Positions 12,823-22,259 of a stretch of DNA of 64,000 bases are shown one piece after another. Below the pieces are notes generated by a model. It was given only the letters and a program-made list of their open reading frames with translations. It was not told where the DNA came from and made no database searches. The DNA is from Sciurus carolinensis (taxonomy: Eukaryota > Chordata > Mammalia > Rodentia > Sciuridae): the NCBI RefSeq assembly GCF_902686445.1, contig NC_062224.1, positions 49,351,156 to 49,415,155 of the forward strand, in the 5' to 3' direction. The stretch's first letter is position 1, and every line of letters starts with the position of its first letter. A program made the position numbers and the translations under genes.

Positions 12823-13990
12823 GTGCCTCCACTTGTTGACCAATGGTCAACCAAAGGGGAACTAGGCTGTGGGCTGAGGCAAGGCCTGTTTGTGCCTGTG
12901 TCTCTTGTTTTACCGTCCTTGTGGGAAAACCTCACCAGGGAAGACTCACCCGGTGTGGATGTCTCACTGGTCAGTTCCCCTCCTGGAGGTTCCCCTCAGT
13001 CCACAACTACCGCCTGGGCAAGGCTGCTTTCCCAAGCAACGTTCCCAGGGACCCAGACCTACCTCCTGGGCCTGGGGAGCCCTGCCTTTCGCAGATGAGT
13101 CTCCTTAGGCTGCCCCTCCTCAGAGAAGCTGCCCGCAGTCCTGGAACCTTCGCTCCGCCCCTCAGCTTGTCTCTGTGCAGCTCTTCCACCAAAAAACGCC
13201 TAGGTCCCCGGACCATGCTTTGCACCTAATCGCCTGGCTATGTGACCCTTCCTCTGAGCAGCCACCTGGAGCCTCGTACAGATGCTCCGAGCCCCAGCAA
13301 CCTGCCACACGCCTCTTCCTCCAGGCAGCCACCCGGTGTTCTGTGTGGTCGCTTGGAGAGCAAGCAACTCACTGCGCACCTCCACCTCCTCAGGACAGCC
13401 CCCCCCCATTGTTCAGGAGGTTGCTCTGAGTCCAAACAGCTCGCTGCCCAGCTCTTCCTCTGGCAGCCGCCTGGAGCCCCGGAAGGTTGCTCCGAAACCA
13501 AGCGTTGTGCTGAGCGGCCTCCTCTGCAAAGTTCCCAGCTGTCCGTGTTCACTGCTCCAGCAGGGGGGAGGAGTGTGTTGCCACCTGGGCAGGGCAGCCT
13601 TCCCAGGCAACGTTCCCAGGGGCCCGGACCTTCCTCCTGGGCCTGGGAGCCTCACCCTTCGCAGACAAGTCTCCTTAGGCTGCCTCTCCTCAGAGAATCT
13701 GCCCACAGCTTGTCTCTGCAGCTTCGCCCCTCAGTTTGTCTCTGCAGCTCTTCCACCGAAAAGCCGCGTAGGTCCTGGGACGCTGTTCTGCACCTAATCG
13801 CCTGCCTATGCGGCCCCTCCTCTGGGCAGCTGCCGAAGCCCAGCGGGTTACTCTGAAACTAAGTGCTGTGCTGAGCCGCCTCCTCTACCATGATCCCAGT
13901 TGTCCGTGTTTACCGCTCCAGCGGGGGGAGGGGCGTCTCGCCAGGCAACTCTACTTCACAAAGTTCCCTGCGTTCCGGGGCTACTGCCCC
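12823..13990 (-). repeat. L1 copy B 5' UTR with internal tandem modules
   Basis: The text around 13009-13135 (AACGTTCCCAGGG, then TCTCCTTAGGCTGC, then CTCAGAGAA) recurs at 13583-13705, an offset of about 571 bp. Shorter modules containing CAGCC(A/G)CC(T/C)GGAGCC and CTCCGA(G/A) also repeat between 13257 and 13520. The long plus-strand frames here are GC-rich shadows of this UTR. Confidence 0.75.
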
Positions 13991-14128
13991 ATCCGGGATG
14001 CCTCCCCAACGGGAGAGACTCACCCGGCGGCTTTGAGTTGGTCCCAAGTCTCTCAATATCTCCTCTTTTGAATCCTGAGTCCTGGAGCAACATGAAATGC
14101 AGCCGCCCTCTAGTCCACCATCTTGAAA

Positions 14129-15719
14129 CCCTCCCAGCATTTTAACTTTTTAAACCAATCAGATGTCTCTAACAAACACATCCATGATCAACCCCATATA
14201 TGTTAAATCTAATTTAGTTATTTTTTTAAAAACCAAGATATCGGAAAATTGTATTGAGCCATATCAGTCATTTCTTTCTGTTGAAGAAAAACCTAGAAAC
14301 AATGGATATTAGACATTTTATAAAATTAACATTTTATTTATTTTTGACTACCTAGAAACAAAACTGTATCAGTAACTTGAAAGCCATATTTTTGTTTATC
14401 CAATTTAAAAACCTTTTAAATCATGTAAATCAAAAGCATTTGGATCCATTTTTTTAATTTTAATTTTTGAGCTCACATGTCAATTTTGGTACCAAATATA
14501 TGTAGACATGACAATACACCAGTGTACATATACATAAAATAAACAGAAGGACAAAGGCATTATAGCTAATTTTTTAAAACCCATTAGATTGAGAGTTAAC
14601 CCTTGTAAACTGGTTTCTGAATGAAACAGAGCATTAAGAAAACCTTATAGTTGGATAAAATAGGTCTGATAAAAAATTAACTTAGGCACACCAGATCGAA
14701 ATTATGAACTCAAAAAATAAAACTTTTAAAAGTCTTTGGCCTCCATCGTGATGTGGTCCTTCTCATCAGAGTTGAAAAGGAATTAAGAGAATATAGACAA
14801 AGGTTATGCCCTATTCCTCCCTGAAGAAGTTTCCTAAAGAGACAGCAAAGGAGCTGCTTCCATTGGTCTCCTTGGGAGAGCCCCCTCAGGTTGGGGTCTT
14901 GTTCTAAACTGGTTTTTCTGGTCTCCTAGATAGCAGCCATCAAAATTTTAGCCTGGCATCTTGGTGGACCAACTCCAATAGTTGGAAGTTCCTATTGGCA
15001 GCAGTTTATATTTTAATGTAAGCTTTAGTGAACATGGTTAAAAACCTTTTTAACCTTTTTTTTTTCCAAATTTGACTATAAAACATTTGATCAAATTGTT
15101 CAGGCTGCCCAAAGAAAATTTGGTGGTCCCCTGAGGGGGCCATCTGACCTCGAAAGTTGGTCATTCTCTCTCACAGAATTTAGAGAAAAGACATTGCAGC
15201 GTGTTCCGTAGCCACTGGCTCTCTTCTGGAACTCTTGGAAATTAGTTAACATACACTGGAGGGGAGTACATGACTGATGTGAGGGAGACTGACCCAGGCT
15301 TACACTTAAGGGCAGCAAAAAACAGAAAAGGACAAATGAGCACAGAACAGGTAAAACACCAAAGATGCAGACAAGTGACCACTCCAGATTCCAGACCAGA
15401 GGGACTGAGCAATGTCTTGCCAGTCCCGGACTCGGGAAGTAATGCTGCGTCCAGCCTTCCTCAGAGTCCCCAGATGCGGATCCACCAGAAACATATTTAC
15501 CGGGCCCCCAGGGGTGCAGAAACAGGTGACTCTCTTGGAGAATTTAGTTCAGTCCTGGGGCGGGACTCCACAGACCGTGCAGCCTGGGGCTGAGGAACGT
15601 CTCTCAGAGGCCTTCCCCTAGGAGCAACGCTGTGGTCTCTCCCCTCCACAGGAGTTTCCAGGTCACTGGTGAGCGGTGATTGTTCACCAGGCAGCGAGGA
15701 TATCACTGGGGCCTCCAAA
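14129..15719 (-). mobile_element. Interior of an antisense endogenous retrovirus, degraded
   Basis: This is downstream of the LTR on the minus strand. A leader (15717 to about 15320) is followed by a 72-codon frame at 15318-15100 containing TPLQCMLTNF, which resembles the start of a class I gag matrix region. No readable pol or env follows. From about 15060 to 14129 the sequence is AT-rich and non-coding. The element is cut by the L1/TMCC1 composite at about 14129. It is an old, inactive copy. Confidence 0.6.
15708..15717 (-). other. Retroviral primer-binding site resembling tRNA-Thr
   Basis: Two bases inside the LTR end, the minus strand reads TGGAGGCCCC. This equals the complement of the 3' end of mammalian tRNA-Thr (…GGGGCCTCCA). 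The next bases diverge. Other tRNA primers (Pro, Lys, Gly) fit less well. Confidence 0.55.
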
Positions 15720-16384
15720 TGTTATGGGGCACAACTTAAAAACAGACCGATCACCACTGAGGAGTCCAAATTTATTAAGCTGGCCAGCTGACTGTCTCAC
15801 ACAATGCCCCACAATGGCTATTGGGAGAACAGCCCCGGCTACAGGGTTGTAGGGGTTCTTATACAAAAAATCACATTAATCATAAGTGTCTGTTGCTATG
15901 ATTCAAAATTACACATTAACATCATGAGATCATCGGCAGAGGGGGAAGTGGGTCAAAATGACCCTTACCTAGGTACAAACTAAAGAATGGTTACTAACAT
16001 TCACACAATCCCTGTTCACATGGTACATTGTTTAGGAGCAATAGGAATCAAAAGAGAGCAATTCTTTACTACATAGGAGTTGCCATTGTATATTATTAAA
16101 CATGTCACACCAAGTAACTGATGATGGGCACAGAGGCAGGGTGTTCCCACAGGAGAAGTTTATTTCCTACATAACATGGAGTCGGGGCTGGGGAGATAGC
16201 TCAGTCGGTAGAGTGCTTGCCTTGTAAGCACAAGGCCCTGGGTTCGATCCCCAGCACCCAAAAAAAAAAAAAAAAAAAAAAAAAAAACATGGAGGAGTCT
16301 CAGCAAAATGGAGTCTGCTTAGTCATTTCCCTTAGAGTCTGGCCTATAACATTCTCATGGAGTCAGATCTGTCAGCCCATCACA
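15720..16384 (-). mobile_element. Retroviral LTR, antisense, interrupted by an ID SINE
   Basis: On the minus strand it begins TGTGATGGGC (16384) and ends GCCCCATAACA (15720), with the TG...CA termini of LTRs. Inside are a TATAAG box (about 15855), AATAAA (about 15775) just before the end, and TTGTGTGAGAC-type R/U5 sequence. Without the ID insertion (16184-16287) it is about 550 bp. The partner LTR would lie left of the window or has been lost. Confidence 0.75.
16184..16287 (+). mobile_element. ID SINE in the LTR, 9-bp target duplication
   Basis: tRNA-derived ID body with A box TAGCTCAGTCGG and B box GGTTCGATCCC, and a tail of about 27 A. The flanking duplication AACATGGAG lies at 16173-16181 and 16286-16294. 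Confidence 0.93.
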
Positions 16385-16795
16385 GTTTAAACTATTTCTC
16401 AGGAACTCTGCTTACTGTATCATATATAATTATTTTATATGCACGCACACTCACAAAATGACAGTATTTCATTCCACAAATATGCCGGGCATTAGATGAG
16501 TTAAAAAGTTTCAGAAGTGGTCATAGTTTCTTACTCTACACTAGGTAAAAGAAATAGAAGTCATTCAGTGTACTGAAACACATGACATAAGGCAGAAACC
16601 AGTGGGAGACAAATGATCAAAGTAGGAAAAGGGGCAGTTCCTGAGTTTTAGACTTAATCTATAGAAACTGGTGTCCAAATAGTGGTCTGTGGATCAGTTC
16701 AGGATTGGCTGCATTACAATGGTTAGACTTCTGGGCTCTGCCAGTGTTCACTCTGATTTGGTAGACTTAGAATGTTTGAAAAATTGTATCATAGA

Positions 16796-16969
16796 GCCGG
16801 ATATGGGGATACACGTCTGCAATCCCAGTGATTTGAGAGGCTGAGGCAGAAGGATCTCAAGTTTGAGACCAATCTAGGTAATTTAGAGAGATTCTGGCTC
16901 AGAATAAAAACTGAAAAGAACTGAGGATATAGCCTACTGGTCAAGTGCCTCTAAGTTCAATCCCTGTTA

Positions 16970-17014
<45 letters not shown>

Positions 17015-17024
17015 CACACACAGT
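16796..17024 (+). mobile_element. MEN-type (B1+ID) SINE with (CA)n tail, 12-bp target duplication
   Basis: The B1 half reads GTCTGCAATCCCAGTGATTTG...GAGGCTGAGGCAG. An ID-like half (GAGGATATAGCCTACTGGTCAAGTGCC) follows, then the tail has become (CA)n at 16972-17021. The duplication TTGTATCATAGA flanks it at 16784-16795 and 17025-17036. Confidence 0.88.
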
Positions 17025-17457
17025 TTGTATCATAGAAAGTTCCCCAGTTCTCTCCATGAACTGCTGAGACCAGAAATAAGGGGAAGCTACTAAAAGATTT
17101 TTATGGAGAGATAAATTGTCCTTTATATATATTTTATATAGTTTACTCTGAACAGTGTTTGGGAAATGAATTTGTGATATTTATGAGCAGAACAGACAGA
17201 TAAATGAGAACACTATGGAAATCATCTAGGCAAGAGGCACTAAAGGCTTACCTTAAAATAGGATGGCAGAAGAAAAGCAAATAAGAGGGAAGATAAAGGT
17301 ATTTAGGTCAAGACAAGCAAGACAGGATTAATCTAATCAATGGTTCTCAAACTTTGACTTCCTTAAAACCATCTGGAGGGTAAATTGCTATCTCACTTTA
17401 CCTGGACTTTTAGAGTTTCTTTTTTCTTTTGCTTTTCTTTCTTTCTTTCTTTCTTTT

Positions 17458-17800
17458 TTTTTTTTTTCTTATCAGAGATTAAAGATTAAACCCAGTGGTG
17501 CTTTACCCCTGAGCTATATCCCTAGCCTCTTTTTTAAAAAAATATTTTTTTAGTTGTCAATGAATCTTTTATTTTTTTATTTATATGTGGTGCTGAGTAT
17601 TGAACCCAGGGCCTCACACATGCCAGGCAAGAGCTCTACCACTGAGCAACAACTCCAGTCCCTTACTAGCCCCCTTTTAAATTTTTCTCTTGAGACACAG
17701 TCTCGCCAAATAGCTTAGGGTTTTGATAAATTGCTGAGGCTGGCCTTGAACTTGGGATCCTCCTGCCTCAACCTCCCAAGTCTTTGGGATTACAGAATTG
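17458..17800 (-). mobile_element. Antisense MEN-type SINE split by a nested ID
   Basis: The poly(T)/pyrimidine head leads to an antisense ID half (ACCCAGTGGTGCTTTACCCC). An inserted ID copy (17534-17661) interrupts it, and the antisense B1 half (CTTGAACTTGGGATCCTCCT ... GGGATTACAG) follows. CTAGCC(T/C)C occurs on both sides of the insert as a likely target duplication. Confidence 0.8.
17534..17661 (-). mobile_element. Nested ID SINE with extended 3' tail, antisense
   Basis: On the minus strand it has an ID body (TAGAGCTCTTGCCTGGCATG) and then the extended tail ATAAATAAAAAAATAAA...TTCATTGACAACTAAAAA shared with other copies in this window. Confidence 0.8.
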
Positions 17801-18182
17801 ACCACAAAGAACTTGACACACAAATTAACTTCTCACTAATACCCAGCACTCTGCTGTGTATTCACTATCACAAATTCACTTCTGTGAGGCAGTAAAGCGA
17901 GATAGAATTTCAGTCCTCTCAGCTACACTAAGATTCCAGCTACTCATGGAAGTGTGAGGGAGAATGGAAGCCCCCCCACCCCTCAACTACTCAGGTTAAG
18001 ACACAGAGCTGGCTCTGAGACTAGCAATGATCTTAGCAGTGAACTCTATATGCCAGGCCTCCCTCTAGTGCTTTATGCATGCTGTGTCTTTAATCTGCAC
18101 AAGGTCCTTAGGCAGGAACAACTCAAGGGTCAGAGGAACTCTCATACAAATAAATTAATGTTCCTGCAATAACACAAATCAT

Positions 18183-18270
18183 CAGCTGGGCATGGTGATG
18201 CACACCTGTAATCCCAGTGACTTGTGAGGATGAGGCAGGATGATCACCATTTCTAGGCTTTGAAAAGAGG
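18183..18270 (+). mobile_element. B1-type SINE fragment
   Basis: GCTGGGCATGGTGATGCACA and CCTGTAATCCCAGTGACTTG are the RNA polymerase III box A side of B1. It is 3' truncated. Confidence 0.8.
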
Positions 18271-18317
18271 TTTAAAAGATCAGTGTAGACTTACAGAATA
18301 AAACAAATCAAAAGCAC

Positions 18318-18445
18318 AGGCTGGGGTTCTGGCTCAGTGGTAGAGTGCTTGCCTAGTGTATGTGAGGCACTGGGTTCATCCTCAGCACCACATAAAAATA
18401 AATAAAATAAAGGTCCATTGGCAACTAAAAAATTAAAAAAAAAAC
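18318..18445 (+). mobile_element. ID SINE with extended tail
   Basis: GGCTGGGGTTCTGGCTCAGT body, then AAATAAAATAAAGGTCCATT and GCAACTAAAAAATTAAAA. AAAGCACA is repeated on both flanks. Confidence 0.85.
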
Positions 18446-18634
18446 AAAGCACATTGTAGTTCTCATCTCTTTTCCTGCTTTCTTAATGACTGTAACACCA
18501 AAATATCTCAACTGAGGTTGCAGAATGACACTCTCCACAGAAGCCATGCCGGGTTAACAGAAAGCTCTGTTCTAAACGTACCTTTGACCCTTGGACCCCA
18601 CTCTGCACTTCCCTCTCCAGGACACTCTCACACA

Positions 18635-18689
<55 letters not shown>

Positions 18690-18690
18690 A
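18635..18690 (+). repeat. (CT)n microsatellite
   Basis: More than 50 bp of CT dinucleotides, flanked by CA-rich sequence. It creates spurious Leu-Ser and Glu-Arg frames. Confidence 0.95.
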
Positions 18691-19479
18691 TACATACACA
18701 TACACAAACACACACACAAGCACATCCCTGCCCAGAATGTTTCTTTAAAATTTGCTTTGTGTTATTCACTTGGAAATTCACCACAATTTTTTTCCTACCA
18801 AGAAAGAAACGAGGTTTGCATGAAAAGGCAAATACTTTTAAATGTAGTTTTATGCAAAGCCAAGTTTAAAAATTGCTGGACGTTTCTTTTGTCTTTGGTT
18901 CCATTGTTCTACCTTCTAACTCAGTAACTCTCTTCACTTCACGCTTAGTTTCTTTTCCATGAATGCTGCTATTCAAACATAGAATCAGAAATGAACTCCC
19001 ATATTATGGTCAGGGAATCTGTTTCCAATTCTTTGAAAATGTGTTAAGAATACGACTCACAACCTTATTTGTAATGATTGCAGACTTGAAGTCACTTTGG
19101 GTTTGCTCCCTGGAAAAATGGGCCAAACTGAATAGGCGAGCAACCCTTTGCCTTGACCATAACTATAACCAAGTTGGAGTGTTGCAGCCTATGCTCAAAA
19201 TTTAGGTGTTTTTGCTTTAAAGAGAAGTAGCAAAACCCCAACCCCTTTACGTGATCAACAGCACTTAGAGGGAACCAGGAAGGCAGAGAGAGAATAAAGA
19301 AGGCGGAATTATCTCCATCCAGATTTCTGGAAATTACGGAGAGGAAAGAGGTGTCAATCAAGAAGGAACCCCAAAAGAGGTCGGTGCCCTGGGGAAGCCT
19401 CTCTGGGTTTCCTGGAAACAAGCCTATAAGGTCCAGCCAGCAGCACAGATGAACTCTCTTAAGTGGCCTTCTCTCTTCC

Positions 19480-19722
19480 TGGCCAATGCAGTGACTCCGG
19501 AGGAAGGGGGCGCGGTCTCTGGGTCCCCGCGGAACCGCGCCGCTCACAGCCCAGCCCCGCCCTCCAGCGACCTCGACCAGTGGGAGCCTCCGAGACCCGG
19601 AGCGTGGCCAATGGGAGCGGCCGCGGGAGGAGAGCTGCCCTTGAAGAAGCTGCCCAGTACCCACCAGGCACCGAGCGCCAGAGAGCCACAGCATCCCTGC
19701 CTTTGTCACCGTGTTCCTGCAG
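19480..19722 (+). promoter_or_regulatory. GC-rich CCAAT-box promoter with candidate first exon (possible ACBD7 remnant)
   Basis: This CpG-rich segment stands out from AT-rich surroundings. It has two CCAAT boxes on the plus strand (19483-19487 and 19608-19612) and GC boxes (GGGGGCGCGG, CCCCGCCC). It ends in GTGTTCCTGCAG (19711-19722) followed by the consensus-like donor GTAATA. In other mammals ACBD7 lies tail-to-tail with OLAH, so it would be on this strand here, and its first exon encodes only Met-Ala/Ser-Leu-Gln. The match to CTGCAG|GT is suggestive, but the initiator position reads GTG. I found no acyl-CoA-binding-domain exons between here and the OLAH 3' end. It could instead be the promoter of an unrelated transcript. 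Confidence 0.35.
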
Positions 19723-19735
19723 GTAATACAGCATA

Positions 19736-21824
19736 GGGAGGCCTTGCGGGGTCGCAGTGGGGGACGCTCTGAGAGGGAAGCGCTCAAATGGGGCGTGAGA
19801 CAGGCGTGCCTGCAGTCTGTGGTCACACCCACACCTGTTCCAGCGCCCCCTTGCAGCATAGACTGCACCTTGCCGCCTGTTGATGACAAACCAGCCTCCC
19901 CGTGGCAATCCTTCTGGGCCCCAGACACTGGTTAAACTACCCTGAGTGAAAAAGTAGGCACAGGCCTCTGGCAGAGCGAGCGGGCCCTCCCCCAACCGCT
20001 CTCGGTCTGTGGTTAGGAGGTGACATTCATGGAGTCAGACCTTCGCGTTGGAACCTTCTTTGCTTCTCATAGGCAAGTGTCTCTCTGAACAGCAGGGCTC
20101 TGTGAAGCTCTAAGTTTAAAATACTTTTTTATTGATATGTCAGAAGTGGAAAACTTTGGGAAAGAAAACAAATAGAATAAATATGTGTCATCGGGAACTC
20201 TTTCAGCAGGGCGATAACCACTGCTAATGCAACGAGTGACTTCTTTGTATTTTTCCGTGTGTGTGCGCGCCGCGCTTATGATTATAGGTGCAACTTTATG
20301 TGCATATAATGCACACTTATGTTTTGTGTGTATGCAGTTTTTTTCTTGTACTTAACGCTATATTAAAAACATTCTTATTAAATATCCTTCTAAAATATTA
20401 ATTTTATATGCATGAAATTTCATAGAATGAGCATAGCTGATTATCCGTTTCTTCAGCAGGATGTTATGGGTGGTTGAAGGACACCCTCCAGAGTCATGGA
20501 GGTTCATGCCCATGCCCTGTCACCCGCTTTATGCCTGTGACATGGTTAATCTCTGTGCCTCAGTCTTTTCATCTGAAAATGAAGGATAAATGACTGTTAA
20601 GTGAGCTCCAGGAACAGCATTTCAAACAGGGCCTAGTGTAGGGTAAATGCAGTAACCTTAAGCTCCGTGAAAGTTTAGATATCTTTTTGTTATGTATGAT
20701 TTATATAATTCATATTGAACTTTCCCCCAAATCATCAAAACTTTCTTCAAAGAAAAAGACTTGAATGGTAGCTTTTAGTCTAGTACGTTGGTTCTTAGTT
20801 GTTATTGGTACTGGTTTTTTTGTTTTTTGTTTTTCCATTTCTAACTTATTAGTTTTTAAAATATTTTCATTAAGGGTTTAAAAGTTGAGAAACATTACAG
20901 AAGAGCAACAAGAAATATTAAGAAATATTAATAGCATCCACCACGATGTTATCTACTAACAATCCCCCTGAGTACTCAGATAATTGGAGAAAAATACCAC
21001 TTACAAATTAAACAATAAAATATTGTTTTATTAAAAATTATTTTATTAAACATAAAACAATGGGGAAAGTGGATAAGGGTACACTGAAATCATACTACTT
21101 TGATAACGATTATCTGAATCTAAAATTATTTCAAAATAAAAACCTCAAAATACTAATAAAAATTAAAAGTAACTTTAAAGACCAATAGTCAGCTGATATA
21201 TTTAAACCTTCATGACCTAACTGACAATATGGCAGGCATTGCATTGGTGCTTGTGTTGTTCCAAGATGCTATCAGTGACTCAGTAGAAGTGAGAAGAAGG
21301 GGAGCAAGCACAGGGGCTATTTATCCCGGTCTTCTATGTTTTATGATAGAATAAACAGAACTGGCAGACACTCCTGGAAGCAACGAGACAAATGGAATTC
21401 CTAACTCAGCTATGATCCCCTAGTTTTATTTTTAAATTACAGTGTATTTACTCTCTCAGCAAAGCTTTAGCAGGACTGAAGTCATCTTGACTGGACATAT
21501 TTCATTCCTACATGGTGAAGCTAAAATATCAAACTGGTCCTTCAGGAAGGAACATCTTTTCAAGTCTAGGGGGATTCATGGTTTTACATTCAACAAATAA
21601 CTAACCTTTTCTTCCCCAAAACCTATGTGTGATTAAGATCAGTGAAGTACTGTGAGGAGTTCTTATCTTCCTGGTTCAGTTCCTCAATGGGAATGAATGA
21701 CTCCAAAAGGCTCTGTCAAGGTCACATGTGGATTTCCCGTGTTCTTTGGCTGCAGAAAGTGAAGTGTGAGTCCCCTTTAGAGACTGTTTGCAGCTGGGGT
21801 GAAATGTGAAAAGAAACATACACG
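19736..21824. other. Intergenic, no gene seen
   Basis: I searched by eye for acyl-CoA-binding-domain exons (expected if ACBD7 were intact) and saw none. 21020-21180 resembles the AT-rich 3' end of an old L1. Nothing else is recognised. Confidence 0.5.
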
Positions 21825-22044
21825 TGCTGGGCTCGGTGGCACAGCCCATAATCCCAGTAACTCAGGAAGTCGAGGCAGGAGGGTTGCAAGTTTGAGGCCA
21901 GCCTGGGCAATTTAGTGAGACCCCGTCCCAATAAAAAATAAAAAGGGCTGGGAGTATAGCTCAGTAGTACAGCATTGTCCAGTATGTGCAAGGCCCTGGG
22001 TTTGATCCCTAGTACTAAAAAAAAAGAAGAGAGAGAGAGAGGAG
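21825..22044 (+). mobile_element. MEN-type (B1+ID) SINE
   Basis: B1 half GCTCGGTGGCACAGCCCATA...GAGGCCAGCCTGGGCAATTT, A-rich linker, then ID half GGCTGGGAGTATAGCTCAGT...CCCTGGGTTTGATCCCTAG. It ends in an A/G-rich tail. Confidence 0.88.
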
Positions 22045-22128
22045 TAAAGAAAACCTGTTTAAGAATCCATAGGATAAACATCCCCCAAAATAGTGTACCT
22101 CTGATTCCTGCATTTAGAGTTCAGTTTG

Positions 22129-22259
22129 GGGGGATTAGGATACAGCTCAGTAGTGGAGTGCTTGTCTAGCAATTGTGTGGCCCTGGGTTCCACCCAGCAC
22201 CACCAAAAAAAAAAAAAAAAAAAAGAAAGAAAGAAAAAAAAAAAAAGAAGAAAATAAAA
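22129..22259 (+). mobile_element. ID SINE
   Basis: GGATACAGCTCAGTAGTGGA ... GGCCCTGGGTTCCACCCAGC body with a long A/G-interrupted tail. Confidence 0.85.

Larger units (their letters stand above)
11513..14128 (-). mobile_element. L1 copy B, antisense 5' part only (5' UTR, ORF1, start of ORF2)
   Basis: Reading on the minus strand, the element begins CAAGATGGTGGACTAGAGGG at 14125. It has a GC-rich 5' UTR (about 14128-12640), ORF1 (12616-11571) and the first codons of ORF2. It ends at 11513, directly against the poly(A) of the TMCC1 copy. The remaining ORF2 and 3' UTR are not adjacent. ORF1 is nearly identical to copy A over long stretches (e.g. [15 protein letters not shown]), but the 5' UTR is of a different type. 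Confidence 0.9.
16385..19440. other. Intergenic, SINE-rich, no gene seen
   Basis: Apart from the SINEs and simple repeats listed separately, I see no exon, promoter or RNA gene. Frames here are low-complexity artefacts of (CT)n and (CA)n. Confidence 0.6.

Noticed and set aside
12823..14145. Several plus-strand frames of 70-204 codons rich in Pro, Ser and Leu
   Set aside because: They lie antisense in the GC-rich, repeated 5' UTR of L1 copy B and have no domain; low stop density explains them.
16184..16260. tRNA-like sequence with A and B boxes
   Set aside because: It is an ID SINE body with poly(A) and target duplication, not a functional tRNA gene; the same applies to the other ID copies.
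18483..18869. Frames made of Glu-Arg or Leu-Ser repeats
   Set aside because: Translation of a (CT)n microsatellite.
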